A DNA stretch of 64,000 bases from Arthrobacter sp. Y81 (GCF_002929335.1 NZ_PJIL01000001.1:186001-250000); one strand, 5' to 3'. Positions 30,232 through 39,040 are shown, numbered from the stretch's first letter. Numbers and translations are program-made. Notes: generated by a model from the letters alone, not told the origin.

Positions 30232-31317
30232 GTGTCTTCAAATCCGATTCGTGTTGCCATTGTCGGTGTGGGTAACTGCGCCGCATCCCTGGTCCAGGGT
30301 GTCCACTACTACCGGGATGCCGACCCCCAGGCAACGATTCCCGGTCTGATGCACGTGGAGTTCGGCAAGTACCACGTCAACGATGTTCAATTCGTTGCAG
30401 CCTTCGATGTCGACGGCAAGAAGGTCGGCGTTGACCTGGCCGACGCCATCCTGGCCAGCGAAAACAACACCATCAAGATTGCCGACGTTCCGCCCACCGG
30501 TGTCACCGTCCAGCGCGGCCACACCCTGGACGGCCTCGGCAAGTACTACCTCGAAACCATCGAGCAGTCCCCAGCAGAGCCGGTCGACGTTGTCCAGGCC
30601 CTCAAGGACGCCAAGGTTGACGTCATGGTCTGCTACCTGCCCGTCGGGTCGCAGGAAGCCGCCGAGTTCTACGCCCAGGCCGCTATCGACGCCGGTGTGG
30701 CCTTCGTCAACGCCCTGCCGGTGTTCATCGCCGGCACCAAGGCCTGGGCGGACAAGTTCACCGCCGCCGGCGTGCCGATCGTGGGCGACGACATCAAGAG
30801 CCAGATCGGTGCCACCATCACGCACCGCGTCATGGCCAAGCTCTTCGAAGACCGCGGCGTCACGCTGGACCGCACGTACCAGCTCAACGTCGGCGGCAAC
30901 ATGGACTTCAAGAACATGCTGGAACGCGACCGCCTCGAGTCCAAGAAGATCTCCAAGACCCAGGCCGTCACCTCCAACGTCGAAGCCGAACTGGCTGCCA
31001 AGGACGTCCACATCGGCCCGTCCGACTACGTCCAGTGGCTCGACGACCGCAAGTGGGCCTTCGTCCGCCTCGAAGGCCGCAACTTCGGCGACGCGCCGGT
31101 GTCGCTCGAATACAAGCTGGAGGTCTGGGACTCACCCAACTCCGCCGGCGTGATCATCGACGCCATCCGCGCCGCCAAGATCGGCCTGGACCGCGGCATC
31201 GGCGGCCCGCTGCTCTCCGCTTCCAGCTACTTCATGAAGTCCCCGCCGGAGCAGTTCAACGACGACCTCGCCCGTGACAAGGTTGAGGCCTTCATCCGCG
31301 GAGACCTGGAGCGCTAA
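30232..31317 (+). CDS. ino1: Inositol-1-phosphate synthase (actinobacterial)
   Basis: 361 aa. Converts glucose-6-phosphate to inositol-3-phosphate (numbering varies), used for phosphatidylinositol and as acceptor for mycothiol. N-terminal Rossmann motif [44 protein letters not shown] and [22 protein letters not shown] match the actinobacterial enzymes. The GTG at 30232 has AAAGGAG upstream and gives the canonical start. MshA, which uses the product, is encoded at 35574-36839. Confidence 0.95.
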   Translation: MSSNPIRVAIVGVGNCAASLVQGVHYYRDADPQATIPGLMHVEFGKYHVNDVQFVAAFDVDGKKVGVDLADAILASENNTIKIADVPPTGVTVQRGHTLDGLGKYYLETIEQSPAEPVDVVQALKDAKVDVMVCYLPVGSQEAAEFYAQAAIDAGVAFVNALPVFIAGTKAWADKFTAAGVPIVGDDIKSQIGATITHRVMAKLFEDRGVTLDRTYQLNVGGNMDFKNMLERDRLESKKISKTQAVTSNVEAELAAKDVHIGPSDYVQWLDDRKWAFVRLEGRNFGDAPVSLEYKLEVWDSPNSAGVIIDAIRAAKIGLDRGIGGPLLSASSYFMKSPPEQFNDDLARDKVEAFIRGDLER

Positions 31318-31328
31318 GCCCCTCCTCC

Positions 31329-31407
31329 ACGACGCTCTCTCACTTTTGGTGGGTTTTCGCACGACGCTCTCTCACTTTCTGCGGGATTTCGCACGACGCT
31401 CTCTCAC
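31329..31407. repeat. 32-bp-period repeat cluster A (three units)
   Basis: The 15-mer ACGACGCTCTCTCAC occurs at 31329, 31361 and 31393, exactly 32 bp apart. The 17-nt intervals are similar to each other (TTTTGGTGGG..., TTTCTGCGGG..., both then TTTCGC). The cluster fills the convergent gap between ino1 and the MerR gene. Clusters B and C carry the same core. Confidence 0.95.
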
Positions 31408-31425
31408 CTGGTGGGGGAGCGTCGT
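31393..31425. terminator. Hairpin formed by the last unit of repeat cluster A
   Basis: ACGACGCTCTCTCAC pairs with GTGGGGGAGCGTCGT across a CTG loop (two G-T pairs), followed by GGTTT. It could terminate ino1 and, in reverse, the MerR gene, whose stop codon begins at 31429. Confidence 0.6.
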
Positions 31426-31428
31426 GGT

Positions 31429-32046
31429 TTAAGCGCCGTGTTCGTAGCGCCGGATGGCGTGGCTGGCCTGGGCAAGGGCGAGGAGCTTCAGCAGCAGCTG
31501 GCTGTGCATGTGCATGCCCACGGCTGCGGTGAGAATGAGTTGGTCGACGCTCTCCGGGGCGGTCGTGGCTGCAATATCCAGCCCGGCGACGTCATCCATG
31601 GCTTTGCTGTAAGTGTCCAGGAGCTCGCGGGATACGCGGATGTGCAGGCTTTCCATCAGTTCCAGATGGACGTTCAAAGCGCTTCGGGCGTCGCTTGGGT
31701 AATCGGGCCAGTTTCTGAGGCGTACGACGGCGTCAGCCGCCGGTGTGCGGACGTCGCCGCTGGCGGCTGTGTCCAGGTCCAGCACCACGCGCTGAACCGC
31801 AGCCAGGAGCGCAAGGCGCGGGGCGCCGTCGTCGGCCATTTTGAGGAGGCCGCGGATCTGCTCAATGTTCAGCCCGACTGTCCGGCGGAGGACCTGGATC
31901 AATTCGAGACGCTCGACATGCCTGGCGGAATACTGTGCGCGGGTTGCGTGGACGGTCTCGCCGGCCGGCAGCAGGCCCTCCCGCAGGTAGTACTTGATGC
32001 TGGCTGCCGCGACTCCCGATTGCCCGCTCAGCTCCTTGAGCTGCAT
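31429..32046 (-). CDS. MerR-family transcriptional regulator
   Basis: 205 aa. N-terminal winged HTH of the MerR type: MQLKELSGQSGVAAASIKYYLREGLLPAGE, then HVERLELIQVLRRTVGLNIEQIRGLLK. The C-terminal about 120 residues are helical and hydrophobic, with no recognisable effector motif. The ATG at 32046 was chosen for the standard MerR start and AGAGGA upstream. Divergent from a DUF2306 gene across 101 bp holding four GGATAG half-sites, the likely operators. Effector unknown. Confidence 0.88.
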   Translation of the reverse strand: MQLKELSGQSGVAAASIKYYLREGLLPAGETVHATRAQYSARHVERLELIQVLRRTVGLNIEQIRGLLKMADDGAPRLALLAAVQRVVLDLDTAASGDVRTPAADAVVRLRNWPDYPSDARSALNVHLELMESLHIRVSRELLDTYSKAMDDVAGLDIAATTAPESVDQLILTAAVGMHMHSQLLLKLLALAQASHAIRRYEHGA

Positions 32047-32081
32047 GCCGTCCTCTTTTCCCGCGGAGGTCCGGATCCGTT

Positions 32082-32141
32082 GGATAGCAGATCCGGCGCC
32101 AACTATCCTGATGTACACGCATTGGATAGTGGCTCTATCCT
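32082..32141. promoter_or_regulatory. GGATAG half-site array between merR-type gene and DUF2306 gene
   Basis: GGATAG occurs at 32082-32087 and 32124-32129, and its complement CTATCC at 32103-32108 and 32135-32140. The pair GGATAG-TGGCT-CTATCC is a 17-bp palindrome covering TATCCT (32136-32141), a -10-like box 6 nt before the downstream ATG. Probable binding sites of the adjacent MerR regulator (inference). Confidence 0.5.
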
Positions 32142-32147
32142 AAGCCT

Positions 32148-32657
32148 ATGGAGCACTGGAATGTACTGCTTGTCAGCCACGTGATCGCCGCACTGTTCGT
32201 GCTCGCGATCGGCCCCTTCCAAATCCTGCGCCGACGCCGTGACCGCATCCACCGCACCATGGGCTACCTGTGGGTGGCAGCCATGTACTACGTCTGCATC
32301 AGCAGTTTCTGGATCGTGACGGCCGGGCATTTCACCTGGCTGCACGGGCTGTCCGCGTTCACGATCGTGACGGTCACGCTTGGCCTGGTCAGCGCCATCC
32401 GCCACAACATCCGGTCGCACCTGGGGAACATGATCGGCAGCTATATCGGCATTGCCGTGGCGTTCGTCTTTGCCGTTGCCGTGCCGGGACGGGCCATTCC
32501 GCAGCTCCTCGCCGAGGACCCGGCCACCGCGGCATATGTTGCCGGCCTGGTGGCGCTCGGCGTTGTGGTGGTGTTCGTTTCGCTCAAGCGCGGCGGCCGC
32601 ACGGGCGCATCGGGCGGTTCAAAAGAACGGACGCTCTCTCACTTCCTGCGGGTTTAG
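32148..32657 (+). CDS. DUF2306-type membrane protein
   Basis: 169 aa. Four or five hydrophobic segments. The start HWNVLLVSHVIAALFVLAIGPFQ, RRRDRIHRTMGYLWV and the central FTWLHGLSAFTIVT resemble DUF2306 membrane proteins of unknown function. The start lies 6 nt after TATCCT, so the mRNA may be leaderless. The last codons (RTLSHFLRV) are read from the first unit of repeat cluster B, so the present C-terminus may have been changed by the repeat. Probably controlled by the divergent MerR regulator. Confidence 0.75.
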   Translation: MEHWNVLLVSHVIAALFVLAIGPFQILRRRRDRIHRTMGYLWVAAMYYVCISSFWIVTAGHFTWLHGLSAFTIVTVTLGLVSAIRHNIRSHLGNMIGSYIGIAVAFVFAVAVPGRAIPQLLAEDPATAAYVAGLVALGVVVVFVSLKRGGRTGASGGSKERTLSHFLRV

Positions 32658-32706
32658 AGCCGATCCTCTCTCACTTTCGGTGGGTTTTGGCGCGACGCTC
32701 TCTCAC
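32630..32706. repeat. 32-bp-period repeat cluster B (three units)
   Basis: Cores at 32630-32642 (GACGCTCTCTCAC), 32662-32674 (GATCCTCTCTCAC) and 32694-32706 (GACGCTCTCTCAC), each 32 bp apart, same orientation as cluster A. The cluster contains the end of the DUF2306 gene and the stop codon of the convergent DUF559-type gene. Confidence 0.95.
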
Positions 32707-33662
32707 CCCGCGTCGGCGAAGCCGGATGCCTGGGGATGATCCAGCCACGCAGTGCGAAGCGTCCGCTTGATCTTCCCGATGGCGCGTTGGAAGCCGTCAG
32801 CATGATCGTCCTTGTCGAATATCAGGACAGTCCAGCCAGCCGATTCGAACGCCTTGTTTCTCCGCCTGTCACGAAGGGACTGGGCGTCAAGAAGGTGATG
32901 CTCGCCGTCGTACTGGATGGCGATCCGCCGGTGACGGTAACCGAGATCGGCGCTCGGGGACATGGCGTCAGTGTCGCGCAACGCCAGCTGGAGATCCGGT
33001 TCGGGAAGGCCAGCATCGGCCATGGCCAAGCGGAGCAGCGACTCGGGCGCGGAGTCCGCCCCCACCCGCATCAGGTCCAGGGCTTCCCTGGCGCGGACAA
33101 TGCCCTGCAGGTTTGGATGGCGGCCGACCAGGAAGCGGAGCCCGTCCAGGGTGTCGTAGGGCTGCGTCCGGCCCTCGAAGTCCACTCGCGGAATGCGGAT
33201 TAGCTGATCACCCATGCACACGAGCTCGCTTAACGACAGCCGCCGCGCCAGGTCCAGCCACGTCCGCGACCGGGTGCTGACGCGGATGCCGTCGATCGAT
33301 TCAACCTCATCGTCCCGGGCAAAGACCGTATGGCCGACTACGCCCTTGCGGCGCACCGAGGGTAAGGTCCTGGGCTTGCTCAGATGGAGCTCTGTCGAGT
33401 CCGCCAGCCAAGGCGGCAACAGCTGGCACCGGAGCCGTGCTGCCGTGACGTGTGAGATCCAGGCACCAGGCGATGCGGCAGACAGCGCCCGTGCCGCGGC
33501 TTCCAGTTCAAAGTCCCAGTCCGAGGGGCGGTAGAGCCCGCGTCCGACATGGACCACGTCTTTCCGCCGCAGCCGGTCCGTGGATACTCCTGAGGCCCGC
33601 GCCGAATCCAAGGTGAACGGAGCAGTCGCCAGAATCCCGGGCAGATCGTTGCACTTTTGCAT
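32703..33662 (-). CDS. AbiEi-like/DUF559-type protein
   Basis: 319 aa. Architecture common in actinobacteria: an N-terminal part resembling AbiEi antitoxin (GVSTDRLRRKDVVHVGRGLYRP, then SHVTAARL), and a C-terminal DUF559 (Vsr-like PD-(D/E)XK) region with ADLGYRHRRIAIQYDGEHH, DRRRNKAFESAGWTVLIF. The usual acidic residue before YDG is Gln here, so nuclease activity is uncertain. No partner toxin gene is adjacent. The TGA stop lies inside repeat cluster B, and cluster C in opposite orientation lies upstream of the start. The start is 6 nt after CACAAT. Confidence 0.75.
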   Translation of the reverse strand: MQKCNDLPGILATAPFTLDSARASGVSTDRLRRKDVVHVGRGLYRPSDWDFELEAAARALSAASPGAWISHVTAARLRCQLLPPWLADSTELHLSKPRTLPSVRRKGVVGHTVFARDDEVESIDGIRVSTRSRTWLDLARRLSLSELVCMGDQLIRIPRVDFEGRTQPYDTLDGLRFLVGRHPNLQGIVRAREALDLMRVGADSAPESLLRLAMADAGLPEPDLQLALRDTDAMSPSADLGYRHRRIAIQYDGEHHLLDAQSLRDRRRNKAFESAGWTVLIFDKDDHADGFQRAIGKIKRTLRTAWLDHPQASGFADAG

Positions 33663-33733
33663 GCTGGCATTGTGACCCGAAACTCGACGACGCCGCAGAA
33701 GTTATCCACAGGCAGCCCTTGGGCGCCCCGGAT

Positions 33734-33811
33734 GTGAGAGAGCGTCGGGGGAAAAGTTGGCAGGATGTGAGAGAGCGTCGGGGAAAAGGCGGCAGGAAGT
33801 GAGAGAGCGTC
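33734..33811. repeat. 32-bp-period repeat cluster C (three units, inverted)
   Basis: GTGAGAGAGCGTC, the reverse complement of the A/B core, at 33734-33746, 33767-33779 and 33799-33811 (spacing 33 and 32). Intervals are G/A-rich (GGGGAAAAG...GGCAGGA). The last core shares its final base with the fhs stop codon (33811-33813). Confidence 0.95.
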
Positions 33812-35508
33812 TAGAAGAGGCCCACGGGCCTGCCGGCGTCGTCCACGTCCATCCGCATGGCCGCGGGAACCTTGGGCAGGCCGGGCATGGTCATCACCGC
33901 GCCCGTCAGCGCCACGATGAAACCTGCGCCCGTCTTCGGGATGAGGTCGCGGACGTGGACCGTGAAGCCCTTGGGCGCGCCCAGTTTGGTGGCGTCGTCG
34001 CTGAATGAGTACTGCGTCTTGGCCATGCATACCGGCAAACCGGCCCAGCCGTTCTTCTCGATGTCGGCCAGGCGTTTGAGGGCAGGGACGGAGAAGTCAA
34101 CGCCGTCGGCGCCGTAGATTTCCTGCACGATGGTCCGGATCTTGTCCTCCACAGAGAGCTCGAGCGGATACAGGTGGCGGAAGCTGTGCGGAGCGTCGAG
34201 TGCTGCGAGCACCTTGGCGGCGAGTTCGTCGCCGCCGTCCCCGCCGCCGCCGCGGCCCCAGACATCGGCCACGGCAGCCTGCACGCCCTCGCCGGCACAC
34301 CACTCCAGCAGCCAGTCGAGCTCTTCCTGCGTGTCCGTGGCGAACCTGTTGACGGCCACCACCGGTGTGATCCCGAACTTCTCCACGTTGCGGATGTGCC
34401 GCCGGAGGTTGGCCACGCCCGTTGCAAGGGCCTCCACGTTGGGCTCCTTGAGCCGGTCCTTGGCCACCCCTCCGTGCATCTTCAGCGCCCGCACGGTTGC
34501 TACGAGCACGACGGCGGACGGCGCCACGTCCGCCACCCTCGCCTTGATGTCCATGAACTTCTCGGCCCCGAGGTCCGCGCCGAAGCCGGCCTCGGTGACC
34601 ACGATGTCCGCCAGCCGACGGGCCGTCTGGGTGGCGATCAGCGAATTGCAGCCATGGGCGATGTTGGCGAACGGCCCGCCGTGCACCAGCGCAGGTGTGC
34701 CGGCGATGGTCTGTACGAGGTTGGGCTTGATGGCATCCCGGAGCAGCATGGTCAGCGCACCCTGGACCCCCAGGTCGGCCACCGTGACGGGCTCCCGGTC
34801 ATAGGTGTAGCCGAACGTGATGCGGCCCAGCCTGGCGCGCAGATCGGCAATATCCGTGGCCAGGCAGAAGACCGCCATGATCTCGGACGCCGCGGTGATG
34901 TCGAAACTGTCCTGACGCGGAACACCCTGGACAGGCCCGCCGAGGCCGATCACCACTTCGCGGAGCGAGCGGTCGTTCATGTCCAGCACCCTTTTGAAGG
35001 TCATCCGGCGGGGATCGATGTTGAGTTGGTTGCCCTGGAAAATGTGGTTGTCCACCAGGGCCATGAGCGCGTTGTTCGCGGAGGTGATGGCGTGGAAGTC
35101 GCCGGTGAAATGCAGGTTGATCTCATCCATGGGCAGTACCTGGGAAAACCCTCCGCCAGCGGCGCCGCCCTTCATGCCGAGGATGGGACCCAGTGACGGC
35201 TCGCGCAGCGCAATCATCACCTTCTGCCCGGCCCGGGCCAGCGAATCCGCCAGGCCCACCGTTGTGGTGGATTTCCCTTCGCCTGCCGGCGTGGGGGACA
35301 TGGCCGAGACGAGCACCACCCGGCCAGGCTGGCGGGCAGGCGCACCGGCCGGGTCCGTGAGCTTCGCCGGATCAATTTTTGCCTTGTACCGGCCATAGAG
35401 TTCCAGGGCGTCAGCATTGATGCCCGCCGCGGCGGCGATCTCCCCGATGGGCCGCATGGTGGCCCGTTGGGCGATTTCGAGGTCACTCATGGCGTTGGTG
35501 TCAGACAT
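33811..35508 (-). CDS. fhs: Formate-tetrahydrofolate ligase
   Basis: 565 aa. ATP-dependent formylation of tetrahydrofolate for one-carbon metabolism. N-terminal [11 protein letters not shown]-loop [22 protein letters not shown] near residue 65, [19 protein letters not shown] and NRFATDT are family signatures, and the length is normal. ATG start with GAAGGA upstream. The stop codon abuts repeat cluster C, which may form its transcript end. Confidence 0.96.
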   Translation of the reverse strand: MSDTNAMSDLEIAQRATMRPIGEIAAAAGINADALELYGRYKAKIDPAKLTDPAGAPARQPGRVVLVSAMSPTPAGEGKSTTTVGLADSLARAGQKVMIALREPSLGPILGMKGGAAGGGFSQVLPMDEINLHFTGDFHAITSANNALMALVDNHIFQGNQLNIDPRRMTFKRVLDMNDRSLREVVIGLGGPVQGVPRQDSFDITAASEIMAVFCLATDIADLRARLGRITFGYTYDREPVTVADLGVQGALTMLLRDAIKPNLVQTIAGTPALVHGGPFANIAHGCNSLIATQTARRLADIVVTEAGFGADLGAEKFMDIKARVADVAPSAVVLVATVRALKMHGGVAKDRLKEPNVEALATGVANLRRHIRNVEKFGITPVVAVNRFATDTQEELDWLLEWCAGEGVQAAVADVWGRGGGGDGGDELAAKVLAALDAPHSFRHLYPLELSVEDKIRTIVQEIYGADGVDFSVPALKRLADIEKNGWAGLPVCMAKTQYSFSDDATKLGAPKGFTVHVRDLIPKTGAGFIVALTGAVMTMPGLPKVPAAMRMDVDDAGRPVGLF

Positions 35509-35573
35509 CTTTGTCCTTCAGTTCGTGGCTTCAGGGAAAGCCGTTCGGGGGTTCCCGCCCGGCGCTACCCGGC

Positions 35574-36839
35574 TTAGGGCGTGTGGCCCACCGGAATTCT
35601 GTGACTGTCAATGTACTGGTCGACGGCGGCGTGGTAGCTTTCCAGCGTGATGGCGGCGGTCCGCTGCCAGCCGAAGCTTTGGGCATGCAGCGCTGCAGCC
35701 CGCCCCATGTCCTCGCGCGTGGCGGGATCGTCGTAGAGCGCCTCGAATACGTCCGCCCAGTCCGCGGCCTTGTGCCCGTCCACCAGCAGGCCGGTCCGTC
35801 CGTCGAAAATGGCCCTGGAGAGTCCGCCAACCCGGGTGGCAACCACGGGCGTCCCGCAGGCCTGGGCTTCCAGCGCCACCAGCCCGAAGGATTCGCTGTA
35901 GGAGGGCATCACCACAACGTCGGCGGAGCGGAACCAGGCGGCCAGCTCCGGTGCGTTGACCGGCGGATGGTGGGTGACGACGTCGTCCATTCCGGCAGCG
36001 TGGATCAGCGACTTGAGGTCGAAGTCCTTGGCTCCGCTGAGGGCGCCGAGGATGGTCAGCTGGAGGTCGATGTCCGGACGGCGCGAGCGGAGCAGAGCGG
36101 CTGCCTGGATGAGGATCTGCGGGCCTTTGAGCCGCTGGATCCGGCCGGCGAAGAGCAGATGGAATTTGCCGGCAGGCACTCCGAGCTGTGCCCGGGAACG
36201 GGTCCGGAACGCCGGGCTGAACACGGTCAGGTCCACGCCGGGGGGAGCCACATCGATTTGGTCGAAGTCGGCGTTGTAGTGCGAGACGAGCTCGGCGGCC
36301 TCGGCCGGGGTGTTCGCGATCAGCCGCGCTGCGCCGTCCACAATCCGGTGTTCGCCGTCCTCCCGCCGCCTCGGTTCGGGCTTCTCGCCGGAGTGCAGGA
36401 GGAGGTTCTTGACCTTGGCCATCGTGTGCATGGTGTGCACCAGCGGCACGCCCCAGAGCCTGGACAGCTCCAAGCCGGCCACGCCGGAGACCCAGTAGTG
36501 CGAATGGATGACGTCGTACCGGCCGTGCGGCTGACGCTGCCGGATGCGCTCGATCTCCGCCACCATGCTGTGCAGCAGTCCCGGAAGTTCCTCTTTGGGC
36601 AGCTTCCGCGGCGGGCCGGAGATCACGTTGTGGACACACACGCCGGGGTCCGGGTGCTCGACGGCGGGTTGTTCCGAGGACGTTGACCGCGTGAAGATCT
36701 CCACTTCCACGCCGGTTGCGGCGAGCGCCGAGGCAAGCCCCCGCACGTAGACGTTCATGCCGCCGGCGTCACCGGAACCGGGCTGCTCCATGGGCGAGGT
36801 GTGCAGGGAAAGGAACGCGACGCGGCGGATCAGAGTCAC
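35574..36839 (-). CDS. mshA: D-inositol-3-phosphate glycosyltransferase MshA
   Basis: 421 aa. GT4 glycosyltransferase that joins GlcNAc from UDP-GlcNAc to inositol-3-phosphate, the first step of mycothiol synthesis. Diagnostic stretches: SLHTSPMEQPGSGDAGGMNVYV, YDVIHSHYWVSG, FAGRIQRLKGPQ and the EX7E motif in SESFGLVALEAQACG. GTG start with AAGGGAGAG upstream. Its two substrates link it to ino1 and to GlmS/GlmM in this window. Confidence 0.95.
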   Translation of the reverse strand: MTLIRRVAFLSLHTSPMEQPGSGDAGGMNVYVRGLASALAATGVEVEIFTRSTSSEQPAVEHPDPGVCVHNVISGPPRKLPKEELPGLLHSMVAEIERIRQRQPHGRYDVIHSHYWVSGVAGLELSRLWGVPLVHTMHTMAKVKNLLLHSGEKPEPRRREDGEHRIVDGAARLIANTPAEAAELVSHYNADFDQIDVAPPGVDLTVFSPAFRTRSRAQLGVPAGKFHLLFAGRIQRLKGPQILIQAAALLRSRRPDIDLQLTILGALSGAKDFDLKSLIHAAGMDDVVTHHPPVNAPELAAWFRSADVVVMPSYSESFGLVALEAQACGTPVVATRVGGLSRAIFDGRTGLLVDGHKAADWADVFEALYDDPATREDMGRAAALHAQSFGWQRTAAITLESYHAAVDQYIDSHRIPVGHTP

Positions 36840-36947
36840 GGCTCTCCCTTCAACTGGCGGAACTGCATCCGATAAAACAGTACTCCTGTACCGCCCCGTC
36901 CTTCACAGCGCCCGGCGTCCTGCGCTCGGCATCCCCAGCCCTCCTGC

Positions 36948-36953
36948 TAACGT
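36948..36953 (+). promoter_or_regulatory. -10 element for leaderless GNAT gene
   Basis: TAACGT, 7 nt before the GTG at 36961; no ribosome site. Confidence 0.55.
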
Positions 36954-36960
36954 GGCGGCT

Positions 36961-37497
36961 GTGAGCGCAACCGCAGACACAACCGCAGAGCCAAACAAGC
37001 ATGCAGCCGGCATTGAAATCCGTCCCGCTACAGCCGCCGACTGGCCCGGCATGTGGGCAATCCTGGAACCCGTCATCAGGGCCGGCGACACCTTCACCTG
37101 GGACCGCGGCACCACGGAGGACGACGCCCGGGCACGCTGGTTCAAGGACGCCCCCGGCCAGGCGTTCGTGGCCGTCCGGGACGGGCAGGTGCTGGGGACC
37201 GGCGAGCTGCATGCGAACCAGGGCGGGGGAGGAAGCCACGTTGCCAACGCCGGCTACATGGTCCACCCCGAGCACGGCGGCAGGGGGCTGGCCAGGGCGC
37301 TCTGTGCCTACTCGCTGGACGCGGCCAGAGCGGCAGGCTTCCGTGCCATGCAGTTCAACGCCGTGGTGGAGAGCAACGTCCGCGCGGTGGCCGCCTGGCA
37401 GGCCATGGGGTTCGAGGTCCTGGCCACCATCCCGGAGGCGTTCAACCATCCGACGCTGGGCTATGTGGGGCTGCACCTGATGTACCGGAAGCTGTAG
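36961..37497 (+). CDS. GNAT-family N-acetyltransferase (phosphinothricin acetyltransferase-like)
   Basis: 178 aa. IEIRPATAADWPGMWAILEPVI, acetyl-CoA-binding MVHPEHGGRGLARAL, and NAVVESNVRAVAAWQAMGFEVLATIPEAF fit the GNAT fold. The FDxxT-like region and the C-terminal YVGLHLMYRKL resemble the phosphinothricin acetyltransferase branch, though many members act on other amines. The GTG at 36961 fits a leaderless promoter; an open frame upstream lacks start signals. Substrate unknown. Divergent from mshA. Confidence 0.85.
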   Translation: MSATADTTAEPNKHAAGIEIRPATAADWPGMWAILEPVIRAGDTFTWDRGTTEDDARARWFKDAPGQAFVAVRDGQVLGTGELHANQGGGGSHVANAGYMVHPEHGGRGLARALCAYSLDAARAAGFRAMQFNAVVESNVRAVAAWQAMGFEVLATIPEAFNHPTLGYVGLHLMYRKL

Positions 37498-37527
37498 GTA
37501 CTGCTGGCCCAATCCGCACTTCGGCGC

Positions 37528-38961
37528 CTAATCCCCGCCATGCCACAGCAGCCCGAGCGCCGGAAACGCCGCTTCGTAGCCGGCGAGCAGTTCGACGGCG
37601 AGCTTGTCCGAATCGATGAGCGGATGGAGCGCGAAGGCCCGGACGGCGTCGTCGCGGCGGCCGTGCGCCGCCGCAGACACTGTCAGCCGCTCCACCTCCT
37701 TGACCCGCTGCATGAGGGCCAGTTGCGCGTCAGCCGGCCGGTCCTGCGGCAGCGGCACCGCGCCGTCGGGGGTCACCACGCAGGGGACCTCGACGACGGC
37801 GTCCGCCGGCAGGCCGGGAACCGCACCGGCGTTGGGGGTGTTCAGGATGAGCTCGGCACCCCCGCCGGACGCCCGGCCCGATGCACCGCCGGGAGCGCCG
37901 CCGGACACCCCGCCGGACAGGGCGCGCATCACGCCGAGGGCCACGCGTTCGTACCCGCCGCCGGCGAGGTCGTCCTCGTCCCGCTGTTCGCCGCTGGCAC
38001 GCGCCTCGGCCAGGTAGCCTTCCTCGCGGGACCGGCGGGCAGCGTCCCAGAGCCCATAGGCCCGGGGACCGGCCGCGGCAAGCGCCGGATACAGCCCGGA
38101 CTGCTGCTCGTGGATCGACTCGCCCCGGGTCTGCGCCATGGCGCGGATGGCACCGACGGCCCGCCCCGTGTCGTAGTAGTAGTACAGGTACTCGTTGGGC
38201 AGGCAGCCCAGGGACTGGAGGAAAGGCTGCGGAAAGAGCCGGCCCTCCTCGAAACCGGACAGGGCCTGCGCGTCCGCCAGCAGCCCAGGCAGCAGGTCTT
38301 TGCCGCCGGACTCCAGCCGGTACAGCCAGCCCAGGTGGTTGAGCCCGTAGTAGCCCACGCCGTCGAGCTTTCCCTCAGGCAGCGGGGCGCCCGCCGCGCG
38401 GGCCGCCCGGTGCACCAGGGCTCCGGCCGAATCGCAGATGCCGATCACCCTAGTGCCCAGCACGGGGACCAGCGCCTCCGTCACCATTCCGGCCGGGTTG
38501 GTGAAGTTGACCAGCCAGGCCTCCGGGCAGCGCCGCTTCATTTCACGGGCCAGCTCCAGCATCCCGGGAATGGACCGCAGGGCGTAGGAGATTCCGCCGG
38601 CGCCCGTGGTTTCCTGGCCCAGGAGGCCCAGGCCGAGGGCCACGCGTTCGTCGGCGATCCGACCCGCCGTTCCGCCGGGTCGGATGGCCGCGAACACCAT
38701 GTCCGTGCCATCGAGGGCGTCGGCCAGGGACGTGGTTGTCCTGACGGCGGGGCCGGGCCCGGCAGCGCCTGAACCGGCCGCGCCGGCGCCGACATCGCCA
38801 GAACCGATCGACGACAGGACGGCCTTGATCGCGGCGAGCCGCAGGGGGTCGACGTCGAACAGGACAAGCTCGCGCACCAGCCCCGCGAAGGGGCCGGAGG
38901 AGAGCGCCCGGTACACGAGCGGGACCCGGAACCCGCCGCCACCGGCAATCATGAGCCGCAT
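37528..38961 (-). CDS. Family 4 glycosyl hydrolase (6-phospho-glucosidase-like)
   Basis: 477 aa. GH4 enzymes hydrolyse 6-phospho-glycosides using NAD and a divalent metal. Dinucleotide-binding start RLMIAGGGGFRVPLVYRAL, NFTNPAGMVTEAL, metal-ligand contexts GICDSAG (Cys) and YYGLNHLGW (His), and a C-terminal domain with VEVPCVV. Two Gly/Ala/Ser-rich low-complexity inserts (near residues 55-70 and 350-370) are unusual. Leaderless start: TAGACT 7 nt before the ATG. Divergent from a PfkB kinase. Confidence 0.9.
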   Translation of the reverse strand: MRLMIAGGGGFRVPLVYRALSSGPFAGLVRELVLFDVDPLRLAAIKAVLSSIGSGDVGAGAAGSGAAGPGPAVRTTTSLADALDGTDMVFAAIRPGGTAGRIADERVALGLGLLGQETTGAGGISYALRSIPGMLELAREMKRRCPEAWLVNFTNPAGMVTEALVPVLGTRVIGICDSAGALVHRAARAAGAPLPEGKLDGVGYYGLNHLGWLYRLESGGKDLLPGLLADAQALSGFEEGRLFPQPFLQSLGCLPNEYLYYYYDTGRAVGAIRAMAQTRGESIHEQQSGLYPALAAAGPRAYGLWDAARRSREEGYLAEARASGEQRDEDDLAGGGYERVALGVMRALSGGVSGGAPGGASGRASGGGAELILNTPNAGAVPGLPADAVVEVPCVVTPDGAVPLPQDRPADAQLALMQRVKEVERLTVSAAAHGRRDDAVRAFALHPLIDSDKLAVELLAGYEAAFPALGLLWHGGD

Positions 38962-38968
38962 AACACGC

Positions 38969-38974
38969 AGTCTA
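38969..38974 (-). promoter_or_regulatory. -10 element for leaderless GH4 gene
   Basis: TAGACT on the minus strand, 7 nt before the ATG at 38961. Confidence 0.55.
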
Positions 38975-39040
38975 TTCCGGGCAGGCCGCGCGGGCCCGGT
39001 CCCGTCCGGCGCGGCACTTTGCAGGGCAAGCGCGAGGGCG

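Noticed and set aside
31329..33811. CRISPR array with 32-bp period
   Set aside because: Only three units per cluster. The core is 13-15 bp, and the intervals are similar to each other instead of being unique spacers. No cas genes are present.
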